Source: Trichosporon coremiiforme
Taxonomy: Eukaryota; Basidiomycota; Tremellomycetes; Trichosporonales; Trichosporonaceae
Assembly: GCA_039545355.1 (NCBI GenBank)
Contig: BCJJ01000048.1
Coordinates: 19,536-83,535 of the forward strand
DNA length: 64,000 nucleotides
Reading direction: 5' to 3'
Shown here: positions 12,567 through 22,692 of the stretch, piece after piece
Position numbering within the stretch: the first letter of the stretch is position 1
Layout: each line of letters opens with the position of its first letter
The notes under the pieces: model-generated
The model's input: only the letters and a program-made list of their open reading frames with translations
What the model was told of the DNA's origin: nothing
Databases searched by the model: none
Position numbers and translations under genes: made by a program

Positions 12567-12920
12567 ATAGATTGTAAACACATTTTGTAGCATAAGGCAT
12601 AGGGTTACTTGCATTGGCATGGCATTCTTTAACGATTCCGGTGTATGGAGCAGCTGGACAATCTCGGGCGCTGGCGCAGAGTGGCGTGTGGCGTAGGACT
12701 GGACCCGGAGGGTGACCCGGGGGACCGGAGTAGCCGGTTCGGCCCAGTCCGCCACCCCTTCGTCGTGTGCGCAGCAAATAGTCCTCATGGGTAGTAGCGT
12801 AGCAGGTAGTCTATCCGACTCAAGCCCCGGATCTGACGCTTTCGGCTAATGCCTCGCGCGCTGATGGTTGGGAGACCGACCCGAATAGCGTAGACTTCGT
12901 TTCCTGTAGCTTGCATAGCC

Positions 12921-12992
12921 TGTAAAGCGTGGATAGCTTGTAAAGCGTGGATAGCTTGTAAAGCGTGGATAGCCTGTAAAGCGTGGATACCT
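12921..12992. repeat. 18-bp minisatellite, four copies
   Basis: Four head-to-tail copies of the unit tgtaaagcgtggatagct. The third and fourth copies differ by one or a few bases at the end. It lies in non-coding DNA between Kre9-like copies 2 and 3. Confidence 0.9.
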
Positions 12993-13355
12993 GCATAACC
13001 TGTATGACCTGTAGGGCGATGTCAAGCCCGTCGCAGCTATGGCATTGTGACAGTAGAATGTCAGGTTGGCCAACAGGCCCACCGGCCTTCATGCTCTCAT
13101 GCTCTTGGCCAGCCAGCTAGCCAGGCGCGCAGATGCTTGCGGGCAGGTGCTTGCGGGCAGGTGCTCGGTACCCCGCCGTCGAGTCCAATATTAGCCCAAG
13201 GCTTAGGCATGCCGGCCGGGGCATACCCTTGGCCCAGTCGCATCCGACGCACCCACCTGCCACCAGCACCCGGTGGTTGTGACCCCCGGACCGGGTCCCC
13301 CAAAAGCCCTGTAATCCTGCATACCGAATCAGCGCGATATCGACGCGCCGAGACG

Positions 13356-13381
13356 CGTACGCGCGTACGTACGCGCGTACG
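13356..13381. repeat. 26-bp perfect palindrome of CG/TA steps
   Basis: The stretch reads identically on both strands and is built from cgtacg and gcgc blocks. It could extrude as a cruciform or be a dimeric protein site. No gene overlaps it. Confidence 0.85.
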
Positions 13382-14274
13382 GTGAGTTGCACCACAAGTT
13401 GGACCGTTGACGAATGCGCGAATGCGCGAATGCTCAACGAATGTACGAATGCCGGTGATCACCACCTCGGAGACCTTTCAGCGAGCCGAGCCCTGCGTTT
13501 CGTATTCTGTTTGTTTCGCAGTCACGTTGCAGATGTTGCGCGTAGGGAATGGATGATGATATGTTTCGCCGTGCTTGTTCCGAGCTGCGCTTTGCCCTCT
13601 TTGCCTCTTTGCCTGTCTTGCCTCTCTGGCTCTATGTTTCGCTGCTTGTCTTGCTCCATGTCCTCCCTGTGTCCTCAGTGCCTACCTGCCGGTCAGCCTA
13701 AGTTCCTGACCGCGTCGCAAGCGAACTCGTTGTCGCCCGACGTCGCCCAACGTCGCCCGCCCGCTCGCTCGAGTCAACAGTAAGTAAATGGTCATTACAT
13801 TGTAACATTCAGAGTCCATGTACAAGCGCCTCAACGGGGGCGTGGGGGGATGGGGGTGCGCTGAATCACGCCGATATGCTGCCAGCTGCCAAGCAGGCGA
13901 GCACCGCATGCGTTCACTGCGCACGGTGCCGCACGCTGTCAAGCCGGTACGAGCACGACTAGCACGGGACGCTGTGACGTGCGCTCACGCCGATGCGCTC
14001 GTTAGCGCCTCGCGACTCGGTGCCGAGGCGTGCTTACGCACTTGCATGGTTCGTGCGTTTCGCTCGCTCGCTCGCTTCGCGTGGCTTCACGGCTTCATGG
14101 CTTCGCATAGCTTGGTGGCGTAGTGGCGCTGGGGAGCAGGCGCACGGCGCGTACGACCTGCTGCCTGATCTGGTGTGGCGTTTGGGCATACGATTTTTGG
14201 GGGTCTGCCCACTGCCCACGATTATAGACTTGGGTTTTGGTCGCGAACGCGTGGTGGATCGATGGACGGGATGG

Positions 14275-14352
14275 TGATGGGGTCGATGTAGGGGTCGATG
14301 TTGGGGTCGATGGGCGAGATGGGCCAGACGGGCCCGATGGAGGGGTCGATGG
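14275..14352. repeat. Imperfect ggggtcgat repeat
   Basis: At least five copies of the ggggtcgat core separated by short purine-rich spacers, just downstream of the minus-strand Kre9-like copy 3. Confidence 0.7.
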
Positions 14353-14509
14353 GGACGGATGCGGATGCGGATTGGTATGAGGTGCTGGGGAAACCAGGGT
14401 TCCGAGGTCGGGTCCCTGGAGTTGTGGATACGTCGGTGGCGCCTTCGGGGGTTGTCAAAAGTCCAGAAAGGAGAGTCGATGTCGAGAGAAAGTGATGCAA
14501 CGAGAGAGC

Positions 14510-15242
14510 TTAGGCGACGAGGGCGACCGCGGCGATCACTCCAGCAGCCAGCGAGAGCGTGCCCGCGACAGTGCGCGAGCCAGCGCTCTTCGCATCGACC
14601 GTGCCGTTCACGTGCCCATCAGCGCCCTTAACGTGTTGGTACTTTGCCCCGCTGTCGTCCGTCTGCACGGGGAGGAGCGTCTCGGCCGTCGTCGTCAGAG
14701 AGGCGTTCACTCCCTTCTCACCCGGTGACAGGCCGGTCAGCATGATGTTGCGGTTGACATAGACCTGGCCCTTCTGCCCGACGAGCTTGCCGTTGCGCAT
14801 GTTGCCCTGCGTCACCATGAGGCGCACGGCGATCTCCTTATCCGGGCGGCCCGAGAGGAAGTCGGTGTAGTCGATGTGCACCGCCAGCGAGCCCTCGCTG
14901 CAGTCAATCGGCTTCGCGGTCGCGATCGCATCTTCGCTGCTGCCGATGCGATGCGTCGTTCCGTCCGGGTAGATGTTCCAAGCGTTCTGCCCGTTGACGT
15001 TGAATGCACTAATCCAGAAGTACGCCGTGGCAGGCGGGGGCTGGCCCTGGTCGCCTCCCCACGTCTGTTCGTCAGCACTGCCGATAAGTATGTGCGAGTT
15101 GGAAACTCACTGTCCATGAAAGGGTAATGGTGTCTCCGGCCTCGACAGTGGCATTGTCGGCGGGACGGTCGAGACTGAGACCTTGTCCGAAGACGGCGGG
15201 GAGCGTCGCGGCAAACACGGCGAGCGTCGCGGCGAGCTTCAT
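14510..15242 (-). CDS. GPI-anchored Kre9/Knh1-like surface protein, copy 3
   Basis: Exons 15111-15242 and 14510-15064 give 228 aa. Signal peptide MKLAATLAVFAATLPAVFG is followed by the family block LSLDRPADNATVEAGDTITL and SWT. A 46-nt phase-0 intron follows directly. The mature part includes a TAYFWISAFNVNG strand and a VHIDYTDF segment, with a hydrophobic C-terminus (TLSLAAGVIAAVALVA) that fits a GPI signal. Partner and ligand unknown. Frame and signal features make the model firm even though function is inferred from fold family only. Confidence 0.8.
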
Positions 15243-16950
15243 GGTGCCGTGAGGGATGGTGGGAAGATGAGAAAGGCAGGTGGTGGGGGTGTCGCGGGGG
15301 ATGAGTGGATAGGGAGCGGGGCTGGGTATCCGCAAACAGTCGCTATCGAGACCGCGTCGAAGGGCGGGCGAAGACGATGGAGGGTGCGAAGAATGCAAGG
15401 AGGGGGGAGTGTGTTGTGTTTTGAGTGTGCAGAAGGGTGCTCGAAAGGCTGATGCAAGTGTAGACTAGTGTGTGGGTGAGAGTAGTCAAGATGTGGGTGG
15501 ATAAATTGCGGTGGGAGTGGGTGTGGTCATCGGAGGGCTCGGAGGGGGGTCTCTCTCGAGTTGAAGGGTTGAGGGTCGAGGGGTGCGGAGATGAGTGGGT
15601 GAAGACGAGTGGACGCAATGAGGTTAGAGTTTGTGACAGAGCCTGTTCCTGCTATCCTGCTCTTGCTTTGGCTCTTTGCACTGGAGAGTTGTCGGGGATG
15701 CTTTGGCTTGGCCGCTGCGGCGCGGGGCGGGGCATGCAGCATGGGATATGGGATTACATCAGGCGTGCATCCGATGGAAGAGCAGCTCTCCTAGGACTCC
15801 TGGCACTCCTGGAACTCCTGGCAGTCGCATGTCGCAAGATGCCGCCCCGTGAGCCCGTGAAGCAGCTGCTGCTGGCGTGCGAGTCAAGAATCTGCTCTGC
15901 TCACCGTCGTGCAGCTCAGCGAAGACAGCAGATCGAATTGAGGCACGAGGAACCAAACAGGGTTCACTAGGTTGGCCAGCTGAGGGCCCGGCGTGCGACC
16001 CGAGGACGGTCCAGAGCAGAGGTGAGACAGCCTCTCCGGTCGGTGCACGCTTCAGACCCGAGGGTGGCAGTGGCCGTGGGCCGTGGGTGACACCCTGGGG
16101 ATGCTGGACGAGACCCTTCGCTCGCGCCCCCTGGTCATCTGCACCAATTCACGCACCATGATCAAACACGGGTGACCTCACGACCTGCCTCTCCTCCCCC
16201 TACCTTGGCTCTCCCAGGCCTATACGCCTCCTTTCACCCCCTGCGTTTCTCCTCTCATACCTCCTGTCGCCCACTGTACACTCTCGTCATTCCCTCGTGG
16301 TGCACGTGCAAGCTCCCCCTCGCCCTGCAATTGTCCATGCAGCCACCGCACCGACAGCTCTGTCTCCTTTACGCATCCGATGCTATTTCTGCACACTCTC
16401 TACGTGGGGACAACAGGCGGAGCAAATGCAACCATGCACGGGCAAGCCGACCCGGGCATAGGCGGACCAAGATTTAGTGCAAGATTGGGGGGGCCGGACA
16501 CTAGCCGGTCCGTCGCACCCGTTGGGTTATGTGGTCCGGGAAAGCTGAGACTTTGACTGAGAAGCATGCCACGGCGTGCATGGGTATGGGTGCCTACGGA
16601 CGACCAGTGCGATCCAGTGTGCACCAGGGTGCCAGCGTAGCGTGCGGTGCAGTGCGTGAAAAGCATAACGGCGTAGTGCGCCGCCTCTTCTCCTTGATCT
16701 CCTGCCTGAGGAACGGTTGTCCTCTTGGCTTTCCCACCAGGGGCCGAGCTGAACGCGAACGCAGCCTGCCGGGCTGATCGCGACTATCGAGGCCATAGGG
16801 GCCATCGGGACCAGCGAGCTGGGACATGCACTAAAGAGCAACTGCGCGCTTTAGATGCCGCCCTCGCCGCCCGTCGCCGTTCAAACTGACCAGTCACCCG
16901 TCTCTCGGCCGCCCTCGGCGTACAGGCATAGAGCTGTGCCGCGGCGTGCC

Positions 16951-16980
16951 CAGCATGCCCAGCATGCCCAGCATGCCCAG
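16951..16980. repeat. 9-bp tandem repeat cagcatgcc
   Basis: Three full copies and a partial one, in non-coding DNA. Confidence 0.85.
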
Positions 16981-17760
16981 CCGTCTCACTTGGCCACTTG
17001 GCTTGGTATCCTATGGCCCGCGTGGCCCCGTTTTGCGGTCTTGGCTCTGCGCGCTCTGCGCCCTTCGTCCGACTTGGCCCTTGGCCCTTTCCACCCACCC
17101 ACGGTACACTGGTGTAGCCTGGGTGATGGGTGAGCACATCTGACAAGCGAGCAAGGCACAAGACGGCACGAAGCCAGGGTAGTGGTTTGCGTCAACCTTC
17201 TCCCTCACTCCCCTTCGCACCTCCGTACCTCCTTTGGCCCTTGCCGAGCCATGCGAGCCAGCCGCTGACGCTGAGGCTAGGAGGCTCTGCAGCTCTATCG
17301 GAATCGCAGCAGCCTGCCATGAAACACCACCGTACCCAGCATTTACATGCGGCGGTGCAGACGGGACCGAAATGTCGACAGCCGTGGGATTATGTAAAAA
17401 TCATCCTTGCTCGCGCTACTGGCTGTTTGGGCTGATAGGCTGCTCGCACCTCCGTTCATGGAGCGTGCATGAGTCGACGGAGCCGAACAAGGGGGGGCGT
17501 GCGGCGGGCGGTGAGACCTCACAGCCCATACCTGTTGCCACCAACGACAAGACGTGCAGGCGCATACAGCGGAGCGATGCCTAGAATACGTCTCGGTTCT
17601 GGGTCAGCGGCGTTGCGCCGACGAGCGCCGTACAACTCCTGGACAGCGCCAGCCTCAGCCCCCATCTGCCACCCAGGGAGAGGGCATAATGAAGGAATCA
17701 AATGCCCTGCGCAGCTGATCACTTGCTCATGTACTGGGCGCTTGGCTCGGTATCACGCCT

Positions 17761-17814
17761 CTGCTTGTCCCCTGCTTGTCCCCTGCTTATCCCCTGCTTG
17801 CCCCCTGCTTGCCC
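17761..17814. repeat. 11-bp tandem repeat ctgcttgtccc
   Basis: About five slightly diverged copies in a row (g/a and t/c changes), in non-coding DNA. Confidence 0.85.
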
Positions 17815-18695
17815 TCGGCTGCCCTCCATGTCCTCAGCCAGCACCACAGGATGAAATGAGGGAGGCTTGAATTGCAGCTCACAAGCGATCTCACCACTCA
17901 ATCTCTCAATGTTACATGACAACATTACGCTGGCCATTCAATTGACGGCGGTGCATTTGCTTATCTTCAGGACGGACTTGGCATTCACACTACGAGAGTA
18001 CGAGTGTACAATCAGCGGATAGTCGAAGATAACGACACGACGACGACGACATGATTGACACGCCCTCGCCCGTCTTAGCGACTGACCCACCTCTCGCCTC
18101 CGTGTCGAGAGAGTAAAAGCTAACGGGACGGTGGGCGGGACCTGCCAGCCAACGGTGCAAGGTTGGCACAATCGTTCCTGAGTCCGCCACCCAGCTCGCG
18201 CCTGACTTCTTGCCATGGCTGAACTCTACTCCGCCCATGTTTGTTCCTCTTGCGTCCTGGATGCTAACGACGGGGCAGTGGTGGTTTGGTCTTGCGAGCT
18301 TGTGAGCGCCAAGCCTGCGCCGAGCCCTCGCCGAGCCCTCGCCGAGTCTGAGCCGAAGTTGGAGCCGAGGGCGCACCTGCCGACCCTCCCGACGTTCGGA
18401 GGCGAAGTCTGGGTGATGATGTGAGCCAAGAGTCTCGAGGCAGAAACTAAAGGATACATAAAACGCTGGGTCGCCGACCCAGACGGCGCCTGAAGGCAGT
18501 ACATATACACGGATTAGAAGGCTGTAGGTGCGGACGGCGCTTACGGCCGCCCGCTTGCAGTAGGTAGTGAGGTGCTGTGAGGGCGATAGCCCGAAAATTA
18601 CGGGGCGCAGTGGTGCGCGCAGAGGTGGGGTGGCCGCAAGCTCAAGCGATAGCGAGCGCGGCGAGTGGCCGCCGAGTGTTCTCGAGGCGGCCAGA

Positions 18696-20091
18696 TTAGA
18701 GGGTGAGCGCGGCGATACCAGCGAGGATGGAGACGATGATGGAGGGGCGGAGGGAAACGCCGCCCGAACCCTGCTTCGCGCCCGCCGCATCGGCAGCAGC
18801 GGCCTTGTGACTCGCACTCGCGCCGGCGCCGGCGCTCTGGCTCGCAACGGCCAGTCCGCCCTTTGCGTCCTCTGTCGCTGCGGAACCAGCACCGGCACCA
18901 GCGCCGCCGGCTCCCATGCCACCAGCCGTCGCCGTCCCAGGCGCCAGGATGAGTGACCCCTCCTCATCCCCCGAGGCGAGCTGGAGGCTCGGCCCCGCAC
19001 TGGCCGCGACGGCCGTGAGCGTGCCGGGCGTAATGATGCCAGCGCTGCCGGCATTGGAGGAGAGTTCGTCCCCATCGTTGATGAGCCTGAGCGGGCCAGA
19101 GCTAGATGGACTGCCAGTGGACGCCTTGTGGCTGTCTTTGCTCTCCGTGCTCTCTCCCTTGCTCGACAGTGCACCGGTCTTCGAGTCGGCGGACGCTCCA
19201 GTGGGAGCCGCCTCGGGCGACTGGTGCAACAGCGTGCTCCCCGCGTCTTGCACCTCGACTGTCGCCGTGTCCTCGCTAAGCGTCAGCGTCGTGCCGTTGG
19301 CGACGATTGTGGCGCCCGGCGTCGGGGCGGGGCCGGCCTTGCCCGGGCCGTTGGCGACGCGCGCAGTCGTCGCGCTCTCGCTGGACGAGGGTGTGGAGGC
19401 GTCGGAGGACGAATCAGTCGCGCTGGGCGCGAGGATTAGGCTACCTTCCTCCGTGTCGGCGGCTGGGGCGGCGTCTCCGTCCCCCGAGGCAGCTGAGGGA
19501 GCAGAGGGCGCGAGCAGCAGCGACTCGCCGACGCTGGTGGCCGCGGGCGCAACGGCGGCGGACTGGCCCTCCTCCCCGTCTCGCTTCTGGAATGATGGTG
19601 GCTGGACTGTAAAGTCCTCCGTTGATGCGAGCACCTCGCCGTCGGCTACGAAGCGGACCGCAGTCTCGTACCCGCTCCCCAGGGGCTGGATGTTGATCGC
19701 CCCAGCGTCGGAGGGGACGTCGGCGAACTCGTAGCCCAGGGGGATCCACTGCCCGTTCGTCTTGACTTCGATTGAGAAGTGGGAGGGAGGCTCGGCCTCA
19801 GTCTGTCGATCAGCTCTGATCATCCCGTCGCCTTGTGCCACCGTACTGTGCTAATGCCACAGCTGCGTGCACAACTGCAAGCGCTAGAGCAGCTTTGCAC
19901 GCAACACAGAGACAGCAGCCAGCGACACTCTAACAGCACTCCGCACTGTTCCATCAACATACGTTTGGCTCCGTAGCGTTCCATGCGATTGTGTTGTTCC
20001 TGCCCGCGACGAGGGGGTTGGCTGCGGATGGCGCGGTGATGACAAAGGCGGCAGCGAGGGGGGCGGCCAGCACGGCCCACGCTGAGAGCAT
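18696..20091 (-). CDS. Large Ser/Ala-rich GPI-anchored Kre9/Knh1-like protein, copy 4
   Basis: Exons 19963-20091 and 18696-19802 give 411 aa. Signal peptide MLSAWAVLAAPLAAA leads into the family N-domain (FVITAPSAANPLVAGRNNTI, AWN). After the phase-0 intron it continues SHFSIEVKTNGQWIPLGY and YETAVRFVADGE. From about residue 140 the chain becomes a long Ser/Ala/Gly/Thr stalk with repeated SLILAPS blocks, expected to be O-glycosylated. It ends in a GPI-type hydrophobic tail (IIVSILAGIAALTL). The 160-nt intron is long for this genome. Likely a wall protein with its folded domain displayed on a stalk. Confidence 0.8.
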
Positions 20092-21768
20092 GATAAGGAG
20101 AGTCGGTGGTCAAAGGCGCATTCAAACGGCGACAAGCGCTGCAGTCGCTGGGCGAAGAGAGGTGGGTATCGGGGTAGAGTAAAGAGAGTAGTGGTGACGG
20201 GGGGCTTGTCACTCGGACTAGCTGGCTCTTTTATTCTCCTGTCACCTGGACGTAGATACAAGAGTAACGATGCAAAAGGCAGGATCACGATGCAGGATAG
20301 GTTATGCGGCCTTGCGGAGCAACGGTGTCTGCACTGCATGCGCGCATACCCGTTTGCAGCGCTGCAACAAAGTCGCAGTCGCAGTAGCGATGGTTTCTGC
20401 GCGGTTCGGATGGTTCAGCTGCAGGCGCAAGCATCCATTCCTGCTAAGTGTGTCAGGTGGACCCTTACCCCTTCAACTGTTGCTCACCCACCCGACCACC
20501 TGCACTGCACTGCAGCCCGGGACCTATGACCCCTCAACCCCTCGTCAGGTGGCGAACTCGGGTTCCCGCGCACGGCACGTCCGTCGGGCCAACTGCGCGC
20601 CGCAGCGTGCGGCCCGAGCACACCCTCCTGCTGCTGCGCCGAACGGAAGGGGTTAAAGCATTTAAGCTGTATGAGAGTGGAGTCCCCCGCAGCGCCGGCA
20701 TCTCCTTGTCCCTTTGATGCTCCTTGCTTCGCTCCAATCGCAGGTCGTTTCGACGTAACACCTTCTGCCTCACCTTGCGTATTCCTGGACCAACAACAAA
20801 CCCGTCCTGAGCTGGCATTCATCTGACCCAATTGTACCGCAGGACCCGCACGCACTAAACGAAATAAACGACGCCACCGCTGCACCTTCTCGCACTTGGT
20901 GACCCTTCTGCTGCTGCGCGCAAGGAAGACCACACCGTCCTAGCGCAGGTCCGAACGGGGGGTCGCATGCCCGAAACGGGCCATGAGTCATGTACGTACG
21001 CATGGACGGGTGTGTCGGGCTGGCGGACCGGGGCGTGCGACGATACGAACACATGCGGAGGGTGCGCGGTGAGCCGTCAGCGGACCTCGCGGGCTCAGGA
21101 GCCCCTGGTCTAAAAACCAAGGTTCGCTGCCCTGCAAGAACTCTGCGGCTGAGATGCTGGAAGCCCACGCGTGCTGCTAGAACCGATGGAACCCGTCAGC
21201 ATGCAGTGCAGCAGTCGTACGCCCTCTCTCCTGCTCCGCTGGTCCCCAGATCTCCCGCCCCCACAGCCGCAGAAGAGCAGGGTCACGCCTTGGCCTTCGC
21301 GAGCGAACGTCGCTCGGATCGAACGGCTTCGTACTCGCCTCGTGGCCCCGACGCCATGTGGTGCTGCCGCAATCGCTTGTTTTGTTTGCACACCGGATGG
21401 GACACCTCGACATGCATAAAGAGCTCAAGTCTGAATGCGTGAATGGGACAGTAACCTCGATCCCATCGAGATCTCACTTTCTACCAGCCTGCGATCCTGC
21501 GATTGCGACCGCTGAAAGCCGGCTGCCGCGTACGGTGGCGTCGAGCGCGCTCGCTGGTTTGCCCGTCCCCAGCCAGCGTCACGCAGCGTGCAAATGTAAA
21601 CAAGCTCTCGGCTGGCTCACGGTGGGCTTGCGGGTGGCCACGGAACGTCCGGAAGCGTCTGCGTCGCCCTGGCCCAAACAAACACCCGCAGGCTGCTCAT
21701 AACGATGCGATGTACGACAATCTTTGTCTCTCCATCCCCGATTCCGCGACTCCGCGCACTAACAACCA
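20092..21768. other. Intergenic region, 1.7 kb, between divergent Kre9-like copies 4 and 5
   Basis: Contains the promoters of both flanking genes. Open frames here are short and unsupported. No repeat of note. Confidence 0.5.
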
Positions 21769-22692
21769 ATGCTGCCCCTTATCCTCCTCGCCGCCGCAGG
21801 CTCCGCCGCCGCCCTGCAGGTCACCTCGCCCGTCGCGGGCGTGCAGTGGACCGTCGGACAGCCCGCCAGCATCAACTGGATCGTGCGTGATTTCTTTTCG
21901 CCCCCGGCGTGCACAGACGCACGGCGGTGCCTTCCTAACCCCTTGCATCGCTGACCGCAGCACTCGCCCGAGGATCCCGCCAACGTCCAGATCCAGGTCC
22001 AGGTGAACGGCCAGTGGCACACGATCGCGCAGGTCCCGAGCGCCGACGGCTCGTTCGAGTTCACCCCGGAGGCAAGCGCCGAGGGCGCGCAGCTCCGCTT
22101 CATGAGCGGCAACGAGCAGGTCGGACGCAGCGGCACATTCCAGATCCAGAGCGGCGCCGAGCAGTCGGCGTCCGCGTCTGCCGCTGACGAGTCCAAGACC
22201 ATGGTCCCCGTTGTCCCGACCTCAGACGCCTCGGCCTCGCCCTCTGCCTCGGAGGAGCCCTCGCCTTCGGCCCAGCCTTCGGAGACGCCCGAGGCCTCGC
22301 AGGAGCCCTCCGCTCAGCCGTCCGCGCAGCCCTCTGCCAACCCGTCGGCCCAGGCTTCGGACTCGACCGAGCCCAGCGCCCAGCCCTCGGCTGCTCCTTC
22401 GGCGACCACTGACGAGGGTGCCGTTTCGCCCAGCGCTGCGCCTTCTGCCAGCCCCGAGTCCTCGTCCACTGAGGACAGCGCGGCCCAGCCCTCCGCCTCG
22501 ACCCAGCAGGGCAACACGCTCGTGCGCCCCTCCGAGTCCTCCTCCGTCCGTGTGCCTGGTATGGTGACCTCGCGCCGCCCCAGCGGTACCTCTGCGGCGT
22601 CTCCCACCGCGACGCACGACTCGGGCGCTGCTCCTCTCGGTGCGGACGGCCTCGTCCTCCTCGCGGCCGGCGCGCTCGCGTACCTCGTCTAA
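21769..22692 (+). CDS. Ser/Pro-rich GPI-anchored Kre9/Knh1-like protein, copy 5
   Basis: Exons 21769-21882 and 21961-22692 give 281 aa. A short signal peptide (MLPLILLAAAGSAAA) is followed by LQVTSPVAGVQWTVGQPASI and NWI, then a phase-0 intron of 78 nt. Exon 2 completes the domain (VQIQVQVNGQWHTIAQVPS, EGAQLRFMSGNEQ, GTFQIQSG). From about residue 105 there is a stalk of EPSAQPS/PSA-type repeats rich in Ser, Pro and Glu, then a GPI tail (GLVLLAAGALAYLV). It is the copy closest to copy 4 in plan: folded N-domain plus O-glycosylated stalk. Confidence 0.84.

Larger units (their letters stand above)
12567..14509. other. Gene-free stretch, 1.9 kb
   Basis: The flanking Kre9-like genes converge, so only 3' ends are expected here. 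No exon is supported. It contains an 18-bp minisatellite (12921), a 26-bp perfect palindrome (13356), short gaatgcgc-type repeats near 13410-13450 and a ggggtcgat repeat (14275). Confidence 0.5.
15243..18695. other. Gene-free stretch, 3.5 kb
   Basis: The longest stretch without a supported gene in the window. All open frames are short, lack signal peptides or motifs, and do not join across plausible introns. It carries short tandem repeats at 16951 and 17761 and several CT-rich and GC-rich low-complexity blocks. An unannotated non-coding RNA is possible but nothing shows one. Confidence 0.45.

Noticed and set aside
12921..12992. CRISPR-like spaced repeats
   Set aside because: Units are directly adjacent with no spacers, and the genome is eukaryotic; it is a minisatellite.
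15470..15970. 166-codon plus-strand frame in the 3.5-kb gene-free stretch
   Set aside because: Biased, motif-free translation with no signal peptide, splice support or paralogue in the window.
18916..19734. 272-codon plus-strand Ser/Val/Ala-rich frame
   Set aside because: Shadow of the Ser/Ala-rich stalk of Kre9-like copy 4, which has a signal peptide, conserved intron and GPI tail on the minus strand.
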